Positions 1 to 7,302 of a stretch of DNA of 64,000 nt are shown piece after piece; position 1 is the stretch's first letter; each line of letters opens with the position of its first letter. The stretch is from NCBI RefSeq assembly GCF_003730275.1, contig NZ_QTTA01000016.1, positions 96,001 through 160,000 on the forward strand, written 5' to 3'. The notes under the pieces were generated by a model. It was not told where the DNA came from. It saw nothing but the letters and a program-made list of their open reading frames with translations, and did no database searches. The stretch comes from Brevundimonas halotolerans (GTDB lineage: Bacteria > Pseudomonadota > Alphaproteobacteria > Caulobacterales > Caulobacteraceae). The translations under genes and the position numbers were made by a program.

Positions 1-336
1 GCGCCCGCGCTCAGCCAGGTTCAGCATCACATAGCCGACCCGCTGTCCGGGCCCGTGATAGGTGAACTGCCCGCCCCGGCCCGTCCTGTGCACCGGAAAG
101 CGGGCGTCGATCAGGTCCTCGTCCTTGGCCGAGACGCCCGCAGTATAAAGCGGCGGATGCTCCAGCAGCCAGACGCGCTCCGACGCCTCTCCGGCATGGA
201 TCGCGGCCACGCGCGCCTCCATCGCTGCCTCCGCTGCCACGTAGTCCGCATTGCCCGGCGACACGATCCATTCGACGGGTCGGGAATCGGCGCGCAGCAG
301 CGAGGAATCGGCAGAGCTTAAGGCTTGGGAAAGCAT
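1..336 (-). CDS. lipB: Octanoyltransferase LipB (3' part beyond the window)
   Basis: LipB moves octanoyl groups from octanoyl-ACP to the lipoyl domains of 2-oxoacid dehydrogenases and GcvH, the first step of lipoate synthesis in the cytoplasm. The minus-strand translation starts [12 protein letters not shown] and contains [10 protein letters not shown], then [19 protein letters not shown], the conserved substrate-binding stretch of the family, and VGYVMLNL. Only about 112 N-terminal residues are present; the catalytic cysteine and lysine lie outside the window. A GAGGGGG ribosome binding site sits a few bases before the ATG. It is divergent from the FliN-like gene. GcvH, encoded in this window, is a likely client. 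Confidence 0.93.
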   Translation of the reverse strand, partial: MLSQALSSADSSLLRADSRPVEWIVSPGNADYVAAEAAMEARVAAIHAGEASERVWLLEHPPLYTAGVSAKDEDLIDARFPVHRTGRGGQFTYHGPGQRVGYVMLNLAERGR

Positions 337-412
337 GACCCCCTCAATGTGGCGGATGGGGGTCCCCATGCAAGCTCCAACCCAAAGCCCATCCAGTAAG
401 CCCGAGTCCGTC

Positions 413-664
413 ATGAGTCAGATCAACGCCGTCGATGTCGAGATTTCCGTCGTCCTCGGTCGCTCCGTGCTGCCCATGTCGCAACTGCTGAAGATGGGCA
501 GGGGCGCCGTCATCCCGCTGAATGCCACCGAGACGGACGAGGTCTGGATCCTGGCCAACAACCACCCGATCGCGCGCGGCGAGATCTCGATCAGCGACGA
601 CCGCATCGCCATCACCGTCACCCGCCCCGCCGACGTGTACGACTATATGGCCGGCTCGGCCTGA
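413..664 (+). CDS. FliN-family SpoA-domain protein (short flagellar C-ring type)
   Basis: An 83-residue protein that is essentially one SpoA (FliN/FliM C-terminal) domain. It shows the family pattern [25 protein letters not shown], then a segment on ligand/surface position ([18 protein letters not shown]). Full FliN proteins have an extra N-terminal part before this domain, so this is a minimal version. No other flagellar gene is nearby, so a role in the flagellar switch is inferred from the family only; it could be a secondary SpoA protein. The start at 413 leaves the domain intact. Upstream in-frame ATGs at 329 and 368 would add an unconserved tail and the first would overlap the lipB start. 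Confidence 0.8.
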   Translation: MSQINAVDVEISVVLGRSVLPMSQLLKMGRGAVIPLNATETDEVWILANNHPIARGEISISDDRIAITVTRPADVYDYMAGSA

Positions 665-736
665 TACAGGCATGCGCCGGGGCTTTGGCCCTTCCCTTTC
701 CCCGCGACCTGCGCTATCGCCCCCGCTCCGATGCGA

Positions 737-821
737 GCGGTCGTGGCGGAATTGGTAGACGCGCAGCGTTGAGGTCGCTGTGGGGCAACCCGTGGAAGTT
801 CGAGTCTTCTCGACCGCACCA
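737..821 (+). tRNA. tRNA-Leu (anticodon GAG)
   Basis: The acceptor arms GCGGTCG and CGACCGC pair perfectly, followed by discriminator A and an encoded CCA. The anticodon loop TTGAGGT reads GAG (leucine CUC/CUU). The extra arm is long, as in class II tRNAs, and the T-loop GTTCGAGTC is normal. It lies alone between the FliN-like gene and mgtE. Confidence 0.95.
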
Positions 822-868
822 GTCGGACCGGCCATTCGGGCGGCCATGAATCAGGGGGAGGATGACGC

Positions 869-2275
869 ATGAGCAATCCCGACACCCTGAACGCACGCCC
901 GCTTGAAACCGAAGAGCACGTGGCCCTCGACGAGGACTATGTGCTGACGACGGCCTTTGTCGAAAAGGTCGTCGATGCCGCCGATGACGGCGATGGCCTG
1001 CGGCTGCGCGGCCTGCTGGAAGACCTGCACCCCGCCGACGTCGCCGACCTGATGGGCTTCCTGACGGTCGAGCACCGGGGCGTGGTCGTGCTGTGGCTGC
1101 CGCCCGAACTGCTGGCCGCCACCCTGCCCGAGCTGGACGACGGTATCCGCGAGGAGGTGCTGGAGCGCGTCCCCCACCTGACCCTGGCCGAAGCCCTGCA
1201 GGAGCTGGACTCCGACGACGCTGCCGCCGTGGTCGAGGACCTCGAGGACGACCGCCGCGAACGCGTTCTGGCCGCCATGCCCGATCTGGACCGGGCGGCG
1301 ATCGAAAGCAGCCTGGGCTATGCCGAGGACTCCGCCGGTCGCCTGATGCAGCGCGAGGTGATGGCCGCGCCCCAGTTCTGGAGCGTCGGCGACACCATCG
1401 ACCACGTCCGCGCCCAGGGCGAGGAACTGCCCGAGCTGTTCTTCGACATCTATGTGGTCGATCCGCTGAACCGGCCCGTCGGCGGCGTGGCCGTCAGCCA
1501 GCTGCTTCGCGCCCCGCGCAGCGCCGCCCTCACCGACCTGATGGAGCCGATCAACGAAATCGCCGTCGATCAGGACCAGGAAGAGGTCGCCTATGTGTTC
1601 GAAAAATACCACCTGATCTCGGCACCCGTGATCGACTCGGCGGGGCGGCTGGTCGGCCAGATCACCGTCGATGACATCGTCAACATCATCCAGGAAGAGA
1701 ACCGCGAGGACATCCTGCGCCTCGCCGGTGTGTCCGACGAGGACCGCGGCTCGTCCATTTCAGAGATCGTGCGCGGCCGTGTGCCCTGGCTGGCCATCAA
1801 CCTCGGCACGGCCGTACTCGGCGCCAGCGTCATCTCCTGGTTCGGGGCGACCATCGAGCAGATCATCGCCCTGGCGGTGCTGATGCCGATCGTCTCGGCC
1901 ATCGGCGGCAATGCCGGCACCCAGTCGCTGACCGTCACCGTCCGCGCCCTCGCCACGCGCGAACTGAACCGGTCAAACTCCGTGCGGACCTTCTGGCGCG
2001 AGATCGCCGTCGGTCTGGCCAATGGTCTGGTGCTGTCGCCGCTGATCGGCGTGGCCGCCGCCCTGTGGTCGGGCGACTGGCGGATCGGGGCCGTCATCGC
2101 GACGGCCATGGTGCTGAACCTGATCGTCGCCGCGACCGTGGGCGTCCTGACGCCCCTGACCCTGTCGCGGCTGAAGTTCGACCCGGCGGTCTCTTCAGCG
2201 GTGTTTGTCACGGCCACGACCGATTTCTTTGGTTTCCTGATCTTCCTCGGCCTCGCCACCGTCGTCCTGCTGTAA
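869..2275 (+). CDS. mgtE: Magnesium transporter MgtE
   Basis: Inner-membrane Mg2+ channel of 468 residues, the usual MgtE length. In order it has an acidic N-terminal domain (about residues 30-150, with LLEDLHPADVADLM and LELDSDDAAAVVEDL, the MgtE_N pattern), two CBS domains (about 150-275), and five hydrophobic segments from about residue 310 to the end. The pore signature PIVSAIGGNAGTQSLTVTVR is intact, as is the terminal TTDFFGFLIFLGLA helix. The many Asp/Glu residues at the N-domain and CBS interface are the Mg2+ sensors known for this family. It is probably monocistronic; spmX follows under its own promoter. Confidence 0.96.
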   Translation: MSNPDTLNARPLETEEHVALDEDYVLTTAFVEKVVDAADDGDGLRLRGLLEDLHPADVADLMGFLTVEHRGVVVLWLPPELLAATLPELDDGIREEVLERVPHLTLAEALQELDSDDAAAVVEDLEDDRRERVLAAMPDLDRAAIESSLGYAEDSAGRLMQREVMAAPQFWSVGDTIDHVRAQGEELPELFFDIYVVDPLNRPVGGVAVSQLLRAPRSAALTDLMEPINEIAVDQDQEEVAYVFEKYHLISAPVIDSAGRLVGQITVDDIVNIIQEENREDILRLAGVSDEDRGSSISEIVRGRVPWLAINLGTAVLGASVISWFGATIEQIIALAVLMPIVSAIGGNAGTQSLTVTVRALATRELNRSNSVRTFWREIAVGLANGLVLSPLIGVAAALWSGDWRIGAVIATAMVLNLIVAATVGVLTPLTLSRLKFDPAVSSAVFVTATTDFFGFLIFLGLATVVLL

Positions 2276-2286
2276 GCTGACCGGCG

Positions 2287-2302
2287 TGGCGCAAGCCTTG
2301 CT
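2287..2302 (+). promoter_or_regulatory. Sigma-54 type -24/-12 promoter for spmX
   Basis: The sequence TGGCGCAAGCCTTGCT matches the sigma-54 consensus TGGCACGNNNNTTGCA/T at all the key GG and GC positions with the right 12-base spacing. Transcription would begin around 2313, about 38 bases before the spmX start. In Caulobacter crescentus spmX is known to be activated by the sigma-54 response regulator TacA, which fits. The TacA binding site itself was not identified. Confidence 0.7.
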
Positions 2303-2350
2303 GGAAGACTGGTACGGCGATGGTCGCCGTCTCGAATTGGGTCAATTGCG

Positions 2351-3766
2351 GTGTCTGAAGCCATCCGACACAAGATGAAGGTCTCCCGCGAGGGGGTGGT
2401 GCTCATCAAGAGCTTCGAGGGCTTTCGCGCCTCGGCCACCCGCGATGCCGATGGCGCATGGGTCATCGGCTATGGCCACCGGCTGACCGCGCGCGAGGGC
2501 CTGTCGGTCGGCGAGGCCGATGCCGAACTGCTGCTGCAGTACGACCTGCTGCCCATCGTCAGAGCGCTGAACGCCGCCATGGACGAGGGCCGCATCCCCT
2601 CGCTCAACGCCCACCAGTTCGACGCCCTGGCCAGCTTCGCCCTGTCGGTCGGCATCGACACCTTCCTGACGTCGGACGTTCTCGAAACCCTCGGACGCGG
2701 CGCCACGGGCGAAGCGGCCGACGCCTTCGTCCACTGGCCCCAGCCGACCTCGCCCGAGGACAGCCTGCGCCGCCGGGCCGCCGAACGCGCCCTGTTCATG
2801 GCCGATCCGGGCCAGCCTGTCGCGCTCGCAGCCCTGTTGTCCGCCCCCCTGCCCCCTCCGGTCGCCGCGCCCCGGGCCGAGGAACCCGCCACCGACGCGC
2901 GCGCCGAGGCCGTCGCGGCCCTGCTGGGCGAAACCGGCAACGACGCTCCTGCGGCCGAAGAGACCGTCAACATTCCCAATTTCGGACCGGTCGCGCTGGA
3001 GTCCGACGCCCCCGACGAGCCCATGGTCGGCACCCCCGGCGATACCGACCGGAGCAACGACCCCGAGCCGTCGAACGCCCCGCTCAGTCTCTCGCTGTCG
3101 GGCCCGTCGCAGTCGCGTCAGATGGACCCCGCCGTCCAGCGCTATTCGCCCTATGCGGTTCAGGTGATCGGCCCCCTTCCGGCGCTCGCCCTCGCCGACC
3201 ATGCCGAGGCCCGCGTCGTCGCGGCCGAACCTGAGTTCCCTCCGCAGCCGGATCATGAGCCGGAGGTCCAGCCCGAACCTGCCTTTGAGGCGATGCCCGA
3301 GCCGGAGCCTCAACCCGAGCCCGCTCCCGAACCGGCGCCCGCGCTCGAACTGACCCCGCTGACCGAGGCCGAAGAGCCTGCGCCGCTCCGCCCCCTGTGG
3401 ACCGACGCCGACCGCAACACCGACCTCCAGCTGGACCAGTCGCCGCTGTTCATCGACGACGGGTCGCAGGCCGGCGTGCTGGTCCATGAGACGCCTGACG
3501 AACCCGCCCGCCGCTTTGACTGGCGCGAGACCGGGGCCTTCCTGATCATGGGCGGCGTGGGCCTGGCCGCCTGCACGGCCTCGGCCGCGGCCTTCCGCCT
3601 GTCGGTCGATCAGCCCTCGCCGATGGGCGAGACCACCCTGATCGCCGGGGTGCTGGCCTTCATCGGCGCGGCCTGTGTCGGGGTCTCGGCCTGGAACCTC
3701 TACACGCGGTTCGGACCCGGGCGCGGGACCACGACCGCCGATCCGACCGAGAACGAAGCGGCCTGA
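2351..3766 (+). CDS. spmX: SpmX-like stalked-pole muramidase-fold protein
   Basis: A 471-residue protein with three parts. Residues about 8-155 form a phage-type GH24 lysozyme domain (IKSFEGFRASATRDADG, IGYGHRLT, HQFDALASFALSVG). Residues about 165-385 form an acidic, proline/glutamate-rich linker. Two transmembrane segments lie near residues 395-415 and 429-450. This is the architecture of Caulobacter SpmX, which localises to the new stalked pole, binds PopZ and activates the kinase DivJ. The lysozyme Glu and Asp are present, but the position of phage T4 Thr26 is Val, consistent with a domain used for scaffolding rather than full hydrolysis. A sigma-54 promoter lies upstream. The start is GTG at 2351; ATG at 2375 is an alternative. 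Confidence 0.85.
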   Translation: MSEAIRHKMKVSREGVVLIKSFEGFRASATRDADGAWVIGYGHRLTAREGLSVGEADAELLLQYDLLPIVRALNAAMDEGRIPSLNAHQFDALASFALSVGIDTFLTSDVLETLGRGATGEAADAFVHWPQPTSPEDSLRRRAAERALFMADPGQPVALAALLSAPLPPPVAAPRAEEPATDARAEAVAALLGETGNDAPAAEETVNIPNFGPVALESDAPDEPMVGTPGDTDRSNDPEPSNAPLSLSLSGPSQSRQMDPAVQRYSPYAVQVIGPLPALALADHAEARVVAAEPEFPPQPDHEPEVQPEPAFEAMPEPEPQPEPAPEPAPALELTPLTEAEEPAPLRPLWTDADRNTDLQLDQSPLFIDDGSQAGVLVHETPDEPARRFDWRETGAFLIMGGVGLAACTASAAAFRLSVDQPSPMGETTLIAGVLAFIGAACVGVSAWNLYTRFGPGRGTTTADPTENEAA

Positions 3767-3823
3767 CGTCGCACCGGCCGGAGGGTCTTCGCGGACCGCA
3801 GGATCGGTGCTAACCCGCTCGGC

Positions 3824-4987
3824 ATGAGCATTCCCAACGCCCCCCAATCCATGGAATTCGGCCTCGGCGAGACCGCTGACGCCATCCGCGACACCACCGC
3901 CCGCTGGGCCACCGATCGTCTGGCCCCGCTGGCCGCCGAGATCGACGAAAAGAACGAGTTCCGCCGCGAGCTGTGGCCCGAGATGGGCGAGCTGGGCCTG
4001 CACGGCATCACGGTGGAAGAAGAATGGGGCGGCCTCGGCCTCGGCTATCTCGAACACGTGGTCGCCATGGAAGAGATCTCGCGCGCCTCCGCCTCCATCG
4101 GCCTCAGCTACGGCGCCCACTCCAACCTGTGCGTCAACCAGATCCGCCGCTGGGGCACGGATGAGCAGAAGGCGAAATATCTGCCCAAGCTGATCTCGGG
4201 CGAGCACGTCGGCTCGCTGGCCATGTCCGAGGCGGGGTCCGGCTCCGACGTCATGTCGATGAAGACCCGCGCCGAGAAGAAGAGCGACCGCTACGTCCTC
4301 AACGGCACCAAATTCTGGATCACCAACGCCCCGTCGGCCGACACCCTGGTCGTCTATGCCCGCACCGGCGACGGCAACGGCGGCGTTACGGCCTTCCTGA
4401 TCGAGCGCGGCATGAAGGGCTTCAGCGTCTCGAAGAAGCTCGACAAGATGGGCATGCGCGGCTCCGACACCGCCGAACTGGTGTTCGAGGACTGCGAAGT
4501 CCCCGCTGAAAACATCATGGGTGGCGAAGGGCGCGGCGCGGCCGTCCTGATGAGCGGCCTCGACTATGAACGCGCCGTCCTGGCCGCAGGCCCGCTGGGC
4601 ATCATGCAGGCCGCCCTGGATGTGGTCCTGCCCTATGTCCGCGACCGCAAACAGTTCGGCAAGCCGATCGGCAGCTTCCAGCTGATGCAGGCCAAGATCG
4701 CCGACATGTACGTCGCCCTGAATAGCGCCCGCACCTATGTCTATGCCGTCGCCAAGGCCTGCGACGCCGGCAAGACGACCCGCTACGACGCCGCCGGCGC
4801 CATCCTGCTGGCCAGCGAAAACGCCGTGAAGGTCAGCCTCGAGGCCGTCCAGGCCCTCGGCGGCGCCGGCTATACGAAAGAATGGCCCGTCGAACGCCTC
4901 GTCCGCGACGCCAAACTCTACGACATCGGCGCCGGCACGAACGAGATCAGGCGGTTCCTGATCGGCCGGGAGCTGCTGGGTTCGTAA
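3824..4987 (+). CDS. ivd: Isovaleryl-CoA dehydrogenase
   Basis: FAD-dependent acyl-CoA dehydrogenase of leucine breakdown, converting isovaleryl-CoA to 3-methylcrotonyl-CoA and passing electrons to ETF. The 387 residues have the normal order: N-terminal helical domain, beta domain with [14 protein letters not shown] and FWITNAP, then C-terminal helices with [15 protein letters not shown] and [13 protein letters not shown]. The catalytic base is probably Glu249 in [10 protein letters not shown], the position typical of isovaleryl-CoA rather than straight-chain dehydrogenases. The rest of the leucine pathway is not in the window. The stop overlaps the next start (TAATG). Confidence 0.9.
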   Translation: MSIPNAPQSMEFGLGETADAIRDTTARWATDRLAPLAAEIDEKNEFRRELWPEMGELGLHGITVEEEWGGLGLGYLEHVVAMEEISRASASIGLSYGAHSNLCVNQIRRWGTDEQKAKYLPKLISGEHVGSLAMSEAGSGSDVMSMKTRAEKKSDRYVLNGTKFWITNAPSADTLVVYARTGDGNGGVTAFLIERGMKGFSVSKKLDKMGMRGSDTAELVFEDCEVPAENIMGGEGRGAAVLMSGLDYERAVLAAGPLGIMQAALDVVLPYVRDRKQFGKPIGSFQLMQAKIADMYVALNSARTYVYAVAKACDAGKTTRYDAAGAILLASENAVKVSLEAVQALGGAGYTKEWPVERLVRDAKLYDIGAGTNEIRRFLIGRELLGS

Positions 4988-5187
4988 TGGCTATCGTTAT
5001 GCTGATCCTGGCTCTCGGATTAGGCATAGCGGCATTCCGAACGCGTGACCGAGGCCTGCGCTTATTCTGGGGTGCAGCTTCAGCTTTTAACTTGATAGCC
5101 GCCGTCGTGATGATCGACGGCGGTGATGAGTACGCGTTCCACCTCCGTCCCGACGACGGGAACTATGAGCGAAGCTTCAGGCGTTAG
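4987..5187 (+). CDS. Small two-helix membrane protein, unknown function
   Basis: A 66-residue open frame starting in the TAATG overlap with ivd. It has two hydrophobic segments ([17 protein letters not shown] and LFWGAASAFNLIAAVVMI) separated by a basic turn, then a charged tail. I recognise no family. It uses codons such as TTA, ATA and CGA that are rare in its neighbours, so it may be an acquired or fast-evolving gene, or not a gene at all. Confidence 0.45.
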   Translation: MAIVMLILALGLGIAAFRTRDRGLRLFWGAASAFNLIAAVVMIDGGDEYAFHLRPDDGNYERSFRR

Positions 5188-5235
5188 GAACAAGTGCGGT
5201 CGGATGGGCTTTTCCCCTTTGAAAGGAGGCCCCCC

Positions 5236-5421
5236 ATGCCCGCCAAATCCCAGGCCCAACAGAAAGCCGCCGGTGCCGCCCTGTCGGCCAGGCGCGGCGA
5301 CACACCCAAATCCGAGCTGAAGGGCGCGTCGAAGTCCATGGCCGAGTCCATGTCCGAAAAGGAGCTGGAAGAGATGGCCAGCACCCAACGCAAGGGTAAA
5401 CCCGAGCACGCGGGCGACTGA
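5236..5421 (+). CDS. DUF3008-family small basic protein
   Basis: A 61-residue hydrophilic protein starting MPAKSQAQQKAAGAALSARR and ending in a QRKGKPEHAGD tail, the pattern of the DUF3008 family found widely in proteobacteria. The function is unknown. It has a strong ribosome binding site, GAAAGGAGG, seven bases before the ATG, which suggests high expression. There are no membrane segments or cysteines. Confidence 0.85.
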   Translation: MPAKSQAQQKAAGAALSARRGDTPKSELKGASKSMAESMSEKELEEMASTQRKGKPEHAGD

Positions 5422-5436
5422 GGTCGCGCCGCATCT

Positions 5437-5587
5437 CCCCTCTCCCGGCGGGAGAGGGGTTGGGGGTGAGGGGCTAACCGTGTCCCTCGGCGTGAGCCGT
5501 CGCACCGGTCCTGCCACGGCGTTCGCCGACGGACACCGACGACCCTCATCCGGCGCTCGCGCGCCACCTTCTCCCATCGGGAGAAGG
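5437..5587. repeat. Intergenic palindromic repeat element
   Basis: Two perfect hairpins bracket this stretch: 10-bp arms CCCCTCTCCC at 5437-5446 with loop GGC, and 9-bp arms CCTTCTCCC at 5567-5575 with loop ATC. Between them TGAGGGG and CCCTCA form a further inverted match. This is the look of the short mobile palindromic repeats common between genes of high-GC proteobacteria. No coding frame is credible. Confidence 0.6.
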
Positions 5588-6122
5588 GACAATGACGATG
5601 GGTCGAAGGCAGCAAATATGATACCCGCCTCGATATTCCCCAACCCTTTCAACACCCCCACCGTTTCCCGCACCGTTCTTCCCGACCAGGTCCGGCCGCG
5701 TGCAAACATCCCCCCGTCCCGTCGCACGGAGGGCTCGTAAGGCCTGCGACCTTGTGAGCGGCGGGAGCGGATGGAGCGGGGTTGAAGGCGACGCTGTCCG
5801 GCTCTCTAGTCTCAGGGAGGCTTTGGGGGTCGGGCATAAGGCCCGCCTTCAACACTGGATCAGGGGGGATACCTGATCGTTCCGGGACCGGGCGCAGGCC
5901 CGGCCCGCCCGCCGGGGGCGCTGCGGTAAGGCGATAACACCGCCACCCGACGCAAGCTTCCGGAAAACCGTCCGCGCGGAGCGTCTGTCTTCGTCGAAAC
6001 GGTATTTCTTGTTCTCATCCGGGCGAAGGCCCGGCGCTCCGCCTGCCCTCCAACCCGCCACACCCACGGACGGGGGCGTCAGCGTGCGCGGCACCAATCG
6101 AACCCAGGACAGGACACGCCAT
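5588..6122. other. Non-coding stretch with local hairpins
   Basis: No credible gene lies here. Local structure includes an inverted repeat GTTGAAGGCG (5781-5790) with CGCCTTCAAC (5844-5853), and GATCAGG (5858-5864) with CCTGATC (5872-5878). A small RNA on the plus strand around 5740-5880 is possible but matches no family I recognise. Confidence 0.4.
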
Positions 6123-6158
6123 TTCAGACCATTCAGACGGTTCAGACTATTCAGACGG
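6123..6158. repeat. Four tandem 9-bp repeats
   Basis: Four head-to-tail copies of TTCAGACNN (TTCAGACCA, TTCAGACGG, TTCAGACTA, TTCAGACGG). They cover the 3' end and stop codon of the minus-strand gene at 6147-6491, so unit slippage by one copy would keep or shift its C-terminus without frame change. Confidence 0.7.
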
Positions 6159-6491
6159 TGTTTTCGGTCGCTTCCAGGGCGGTAGTTCGCCGTTGGCCTT
6201 CCTCGTGATTTCCTTGAGCTTGCGGCCCTGCAGCGTCGACAGGGCCTTGCCGGGGGCGCCCTTTTCCGGGTCGGCGAAGGCGCGGCCGTGTTCGGTGATC
6301 CGCTCGGACAGGGAATCGAGGAATTCGCTTTCCCATTCCGACAGGTCAACGCCCTCGGCCTCGGCGGTTTTGCGGGCCTTTTTCAGGGCGCGGAGGGCGG
6401 CGCGTTGCGCGGCCTTGCGCTCGGCCGTGCGCAGCTGCTCCAGCGTCGGCCGTTCCGGGCGGTCAGGCTTTGACCGCCGGATCAGGTTCAG
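6147..6491 (-). CDS. Basic hypothetical protein coupled to gapR, probable CTG start
   Basis: An open frame of 114 codons directly after gapR with strong coding character. It has a basic helical N-terminal half (RTAERKAAQRAALRALKKARKTAEAEG), then LSEWESEFLDSLSERITEHGRAF, DPEKGAPGKALSTLQGRKLKEI and a basic tail. It contains no ATG, GTG or TTG start in frame. The only plausible start is CTG at 6491-6489, which overlaps the gapR stop as CTGA, with GGCGAG a few bases upstream. Translational coupling to gapR is inferred. I do not recognise a family with a known function; the basic helices suggest nucleic acid or protein binding. An internal CTG start or a sequencing error is possible. Confidence 0.6.
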   Translation of the reverse strand: MNLIRRSKPDRPERPTLEQLRTAERKAAQRAALRALKKARKTAEAEGVDLSEWESEFLDSLSERITEHGRAFADPEKGAPGKALSTLQGRKLKEITRKANGELPPWKRPKTPSE

Positions 6492-6763
6492 ATCTCGCCG
6501 AGGGCGGACAGATAGAGGTCGAGGATGGCCTCTTCCTCCTGGCGCTTGGCCTTGTCCTGTTTGCGGATGCGCAGCACCTTGCGCAGCACCTTCACGTCAT
6601 AGCCCTCGCCCTTGGCTTCGGCGAAGACCTCCTTCATGTCACCCATGACGGCCTGCTTGTCCTCTTCCAGCCGCTCCAGCCGCTCGATCAGGGTGCGCAG
6701 GCGCCCCTGGGCGGTCGAGGTCAGCACATCGGGGCTGGATTCAAAGGCGGCGTCATCGGCCAT
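6488..6763 (-). CDS. gapR: Nucleoid-associated protein GapR (DUF2312)
   Basis: A 91-residue protein with the conserved DUF2312 core: STAQGRLRTLIERLERLEEDK, VKVLRKVLRIRKQDKAKRQ and the C-terminal EEEAILDLYLSALGEI. In Caulobacter GapR binds overtwisted AT-rich DNA ahead of forks and RNA polymerase, stimulates topoisomerases and is needed for normal chromosome replication. It forms an all-helical clamp from its coiled-coil N-terminus and the basic second helix, both visible here. Length is normal. It is the first gene of a likely two-gene unit with the CTG-start frame downstream. Confidence 0.93.
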   Translation of the reverse strand: MADDAAFESSPDVLTSTAQGRLRTLIERLERLEEDKQAVMGDMKEVFAEAKGEGYDVKVLRKVLRIRKQDKAKRQEEEAILDLYLSALGEI

Positions 6764-6838
6764 GGGGGTCTCCGAAGGCAGGGGCGGGTCAGGCGACAGG
6801 CTTAACGGCTGGGCCGGGATGGCTCAACGTCAGGCACG

Positions 6839-6866
6839 AAAAAGGCCGCGGACATCGCCCGCGACC
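6839..6866 (-). terminator. Rho-independent terminator of rpmJ
   Basis: On the minus strand GGTCGCGG and CCGCGGCC pair through an 8-bp stem (one G-U) with a 7-base loop, followed by five T residues. It lies 49 bases after the rpmJ stop. Confidence 0.8.
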
Positions 6867-6914
6867 TGTGGATGGATCAACCGGCCACAGACGTGGCCAG
6901 CCAAACCGCCGTGC

Positions 6915-7040
6915 CTAGCCTTGCTTGGCTTTGAAGCGCGGGTCGGTCTTGTTGATCACATAGACCACGCCCTTGCGGCGAACGATCTTGCAGTCGCGGT
7001 GGCGACCCTTGAGCGACTTGAGAGAGCTGCGGACCTTCAT
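6915..7040 (-). CDS. rpmJ: 50S ribosomal protein L36
   Basis: A 41-residue protein, [20 protein letters not shown] and so on to FKAKQG. The length and the loss of most zinc-binding cysteines (only Cys17 is visible) mark it as the long, zinc-independent L36 type common in alphaproteobacteria. It is a small basic protein of the large ribosomal subunit, near the peptidyl transferase region. It is monocistronic, with a terminator on its 3' side and a hairpin in its leader. Confidence 0.95.
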   Translation of the reverse strand: MKVRSSLKSLKGRHRDCKIVRRKGVVYVINKTDPRFKAKQG

Positions 7041-7071
7041 GGTCTTTCGTCCTGCGGGCTGATCAGAATAC

Positions 7072-7098
7072 AAAAAGCCGCAAGACCGGACTTGCGGC
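7072..7098 (-). promoter_or_regulatory. Terminator-like hairpin in the rpmJ leader
   Basis: On the minus strand GCCGCAAG and CTTGCGGC form a perfect 8-bp stem with a 6-base loop followed by TTTTTG. It stands about 32 bases before the rpmJ ATG and just after a possible -10 (TTTATA near 7107-7113). No minus-strand gene lies upstream to need a terminator, so it may be an attenuator of rpmJ or terminate antisense-side transcription. Confidence 0.55.
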
Positions 7099-7302
7099 GG
7101 AGCGGTGCCTATAAAGAGGGGCGGCGCGGACGTCAACGCCCCCGTCCCGTCAATCTGCCGGGGCGGTTCACGCGCCTGTGTCCCCCATGCCGCAGTCCGC
7201 GCCCCGATACCGCCATCATGGCAACGCTTTGTTGGGGCGGCGCGCTTATGTTGCACACCCTATCCGAAGACCTCCCGCGACAGGACCCGAAACCTCGTGA
7301 TC

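Noticed and set aside
2342..4207. Long minus-strand open frame of 621 codons opposite spmX and ivd
   Set aside because: It is the antisense shadow of two recognised genes; low-stop frames are expected at this GC content, and the translation is glycine/arginine-rich without any domain.
6090..6110. Possible tRNA T-arm on the minus strand (GGGTTCGATTGG)
   Set aside because: No acceptor stem or anticodon arm can be built around it.
7105..7302. N-terminal extension of the lytic transglycosylase
   Set aside because: It would place 66 residues before a clear lipoprotein signal peptide and overlap the rpmJ promoter.
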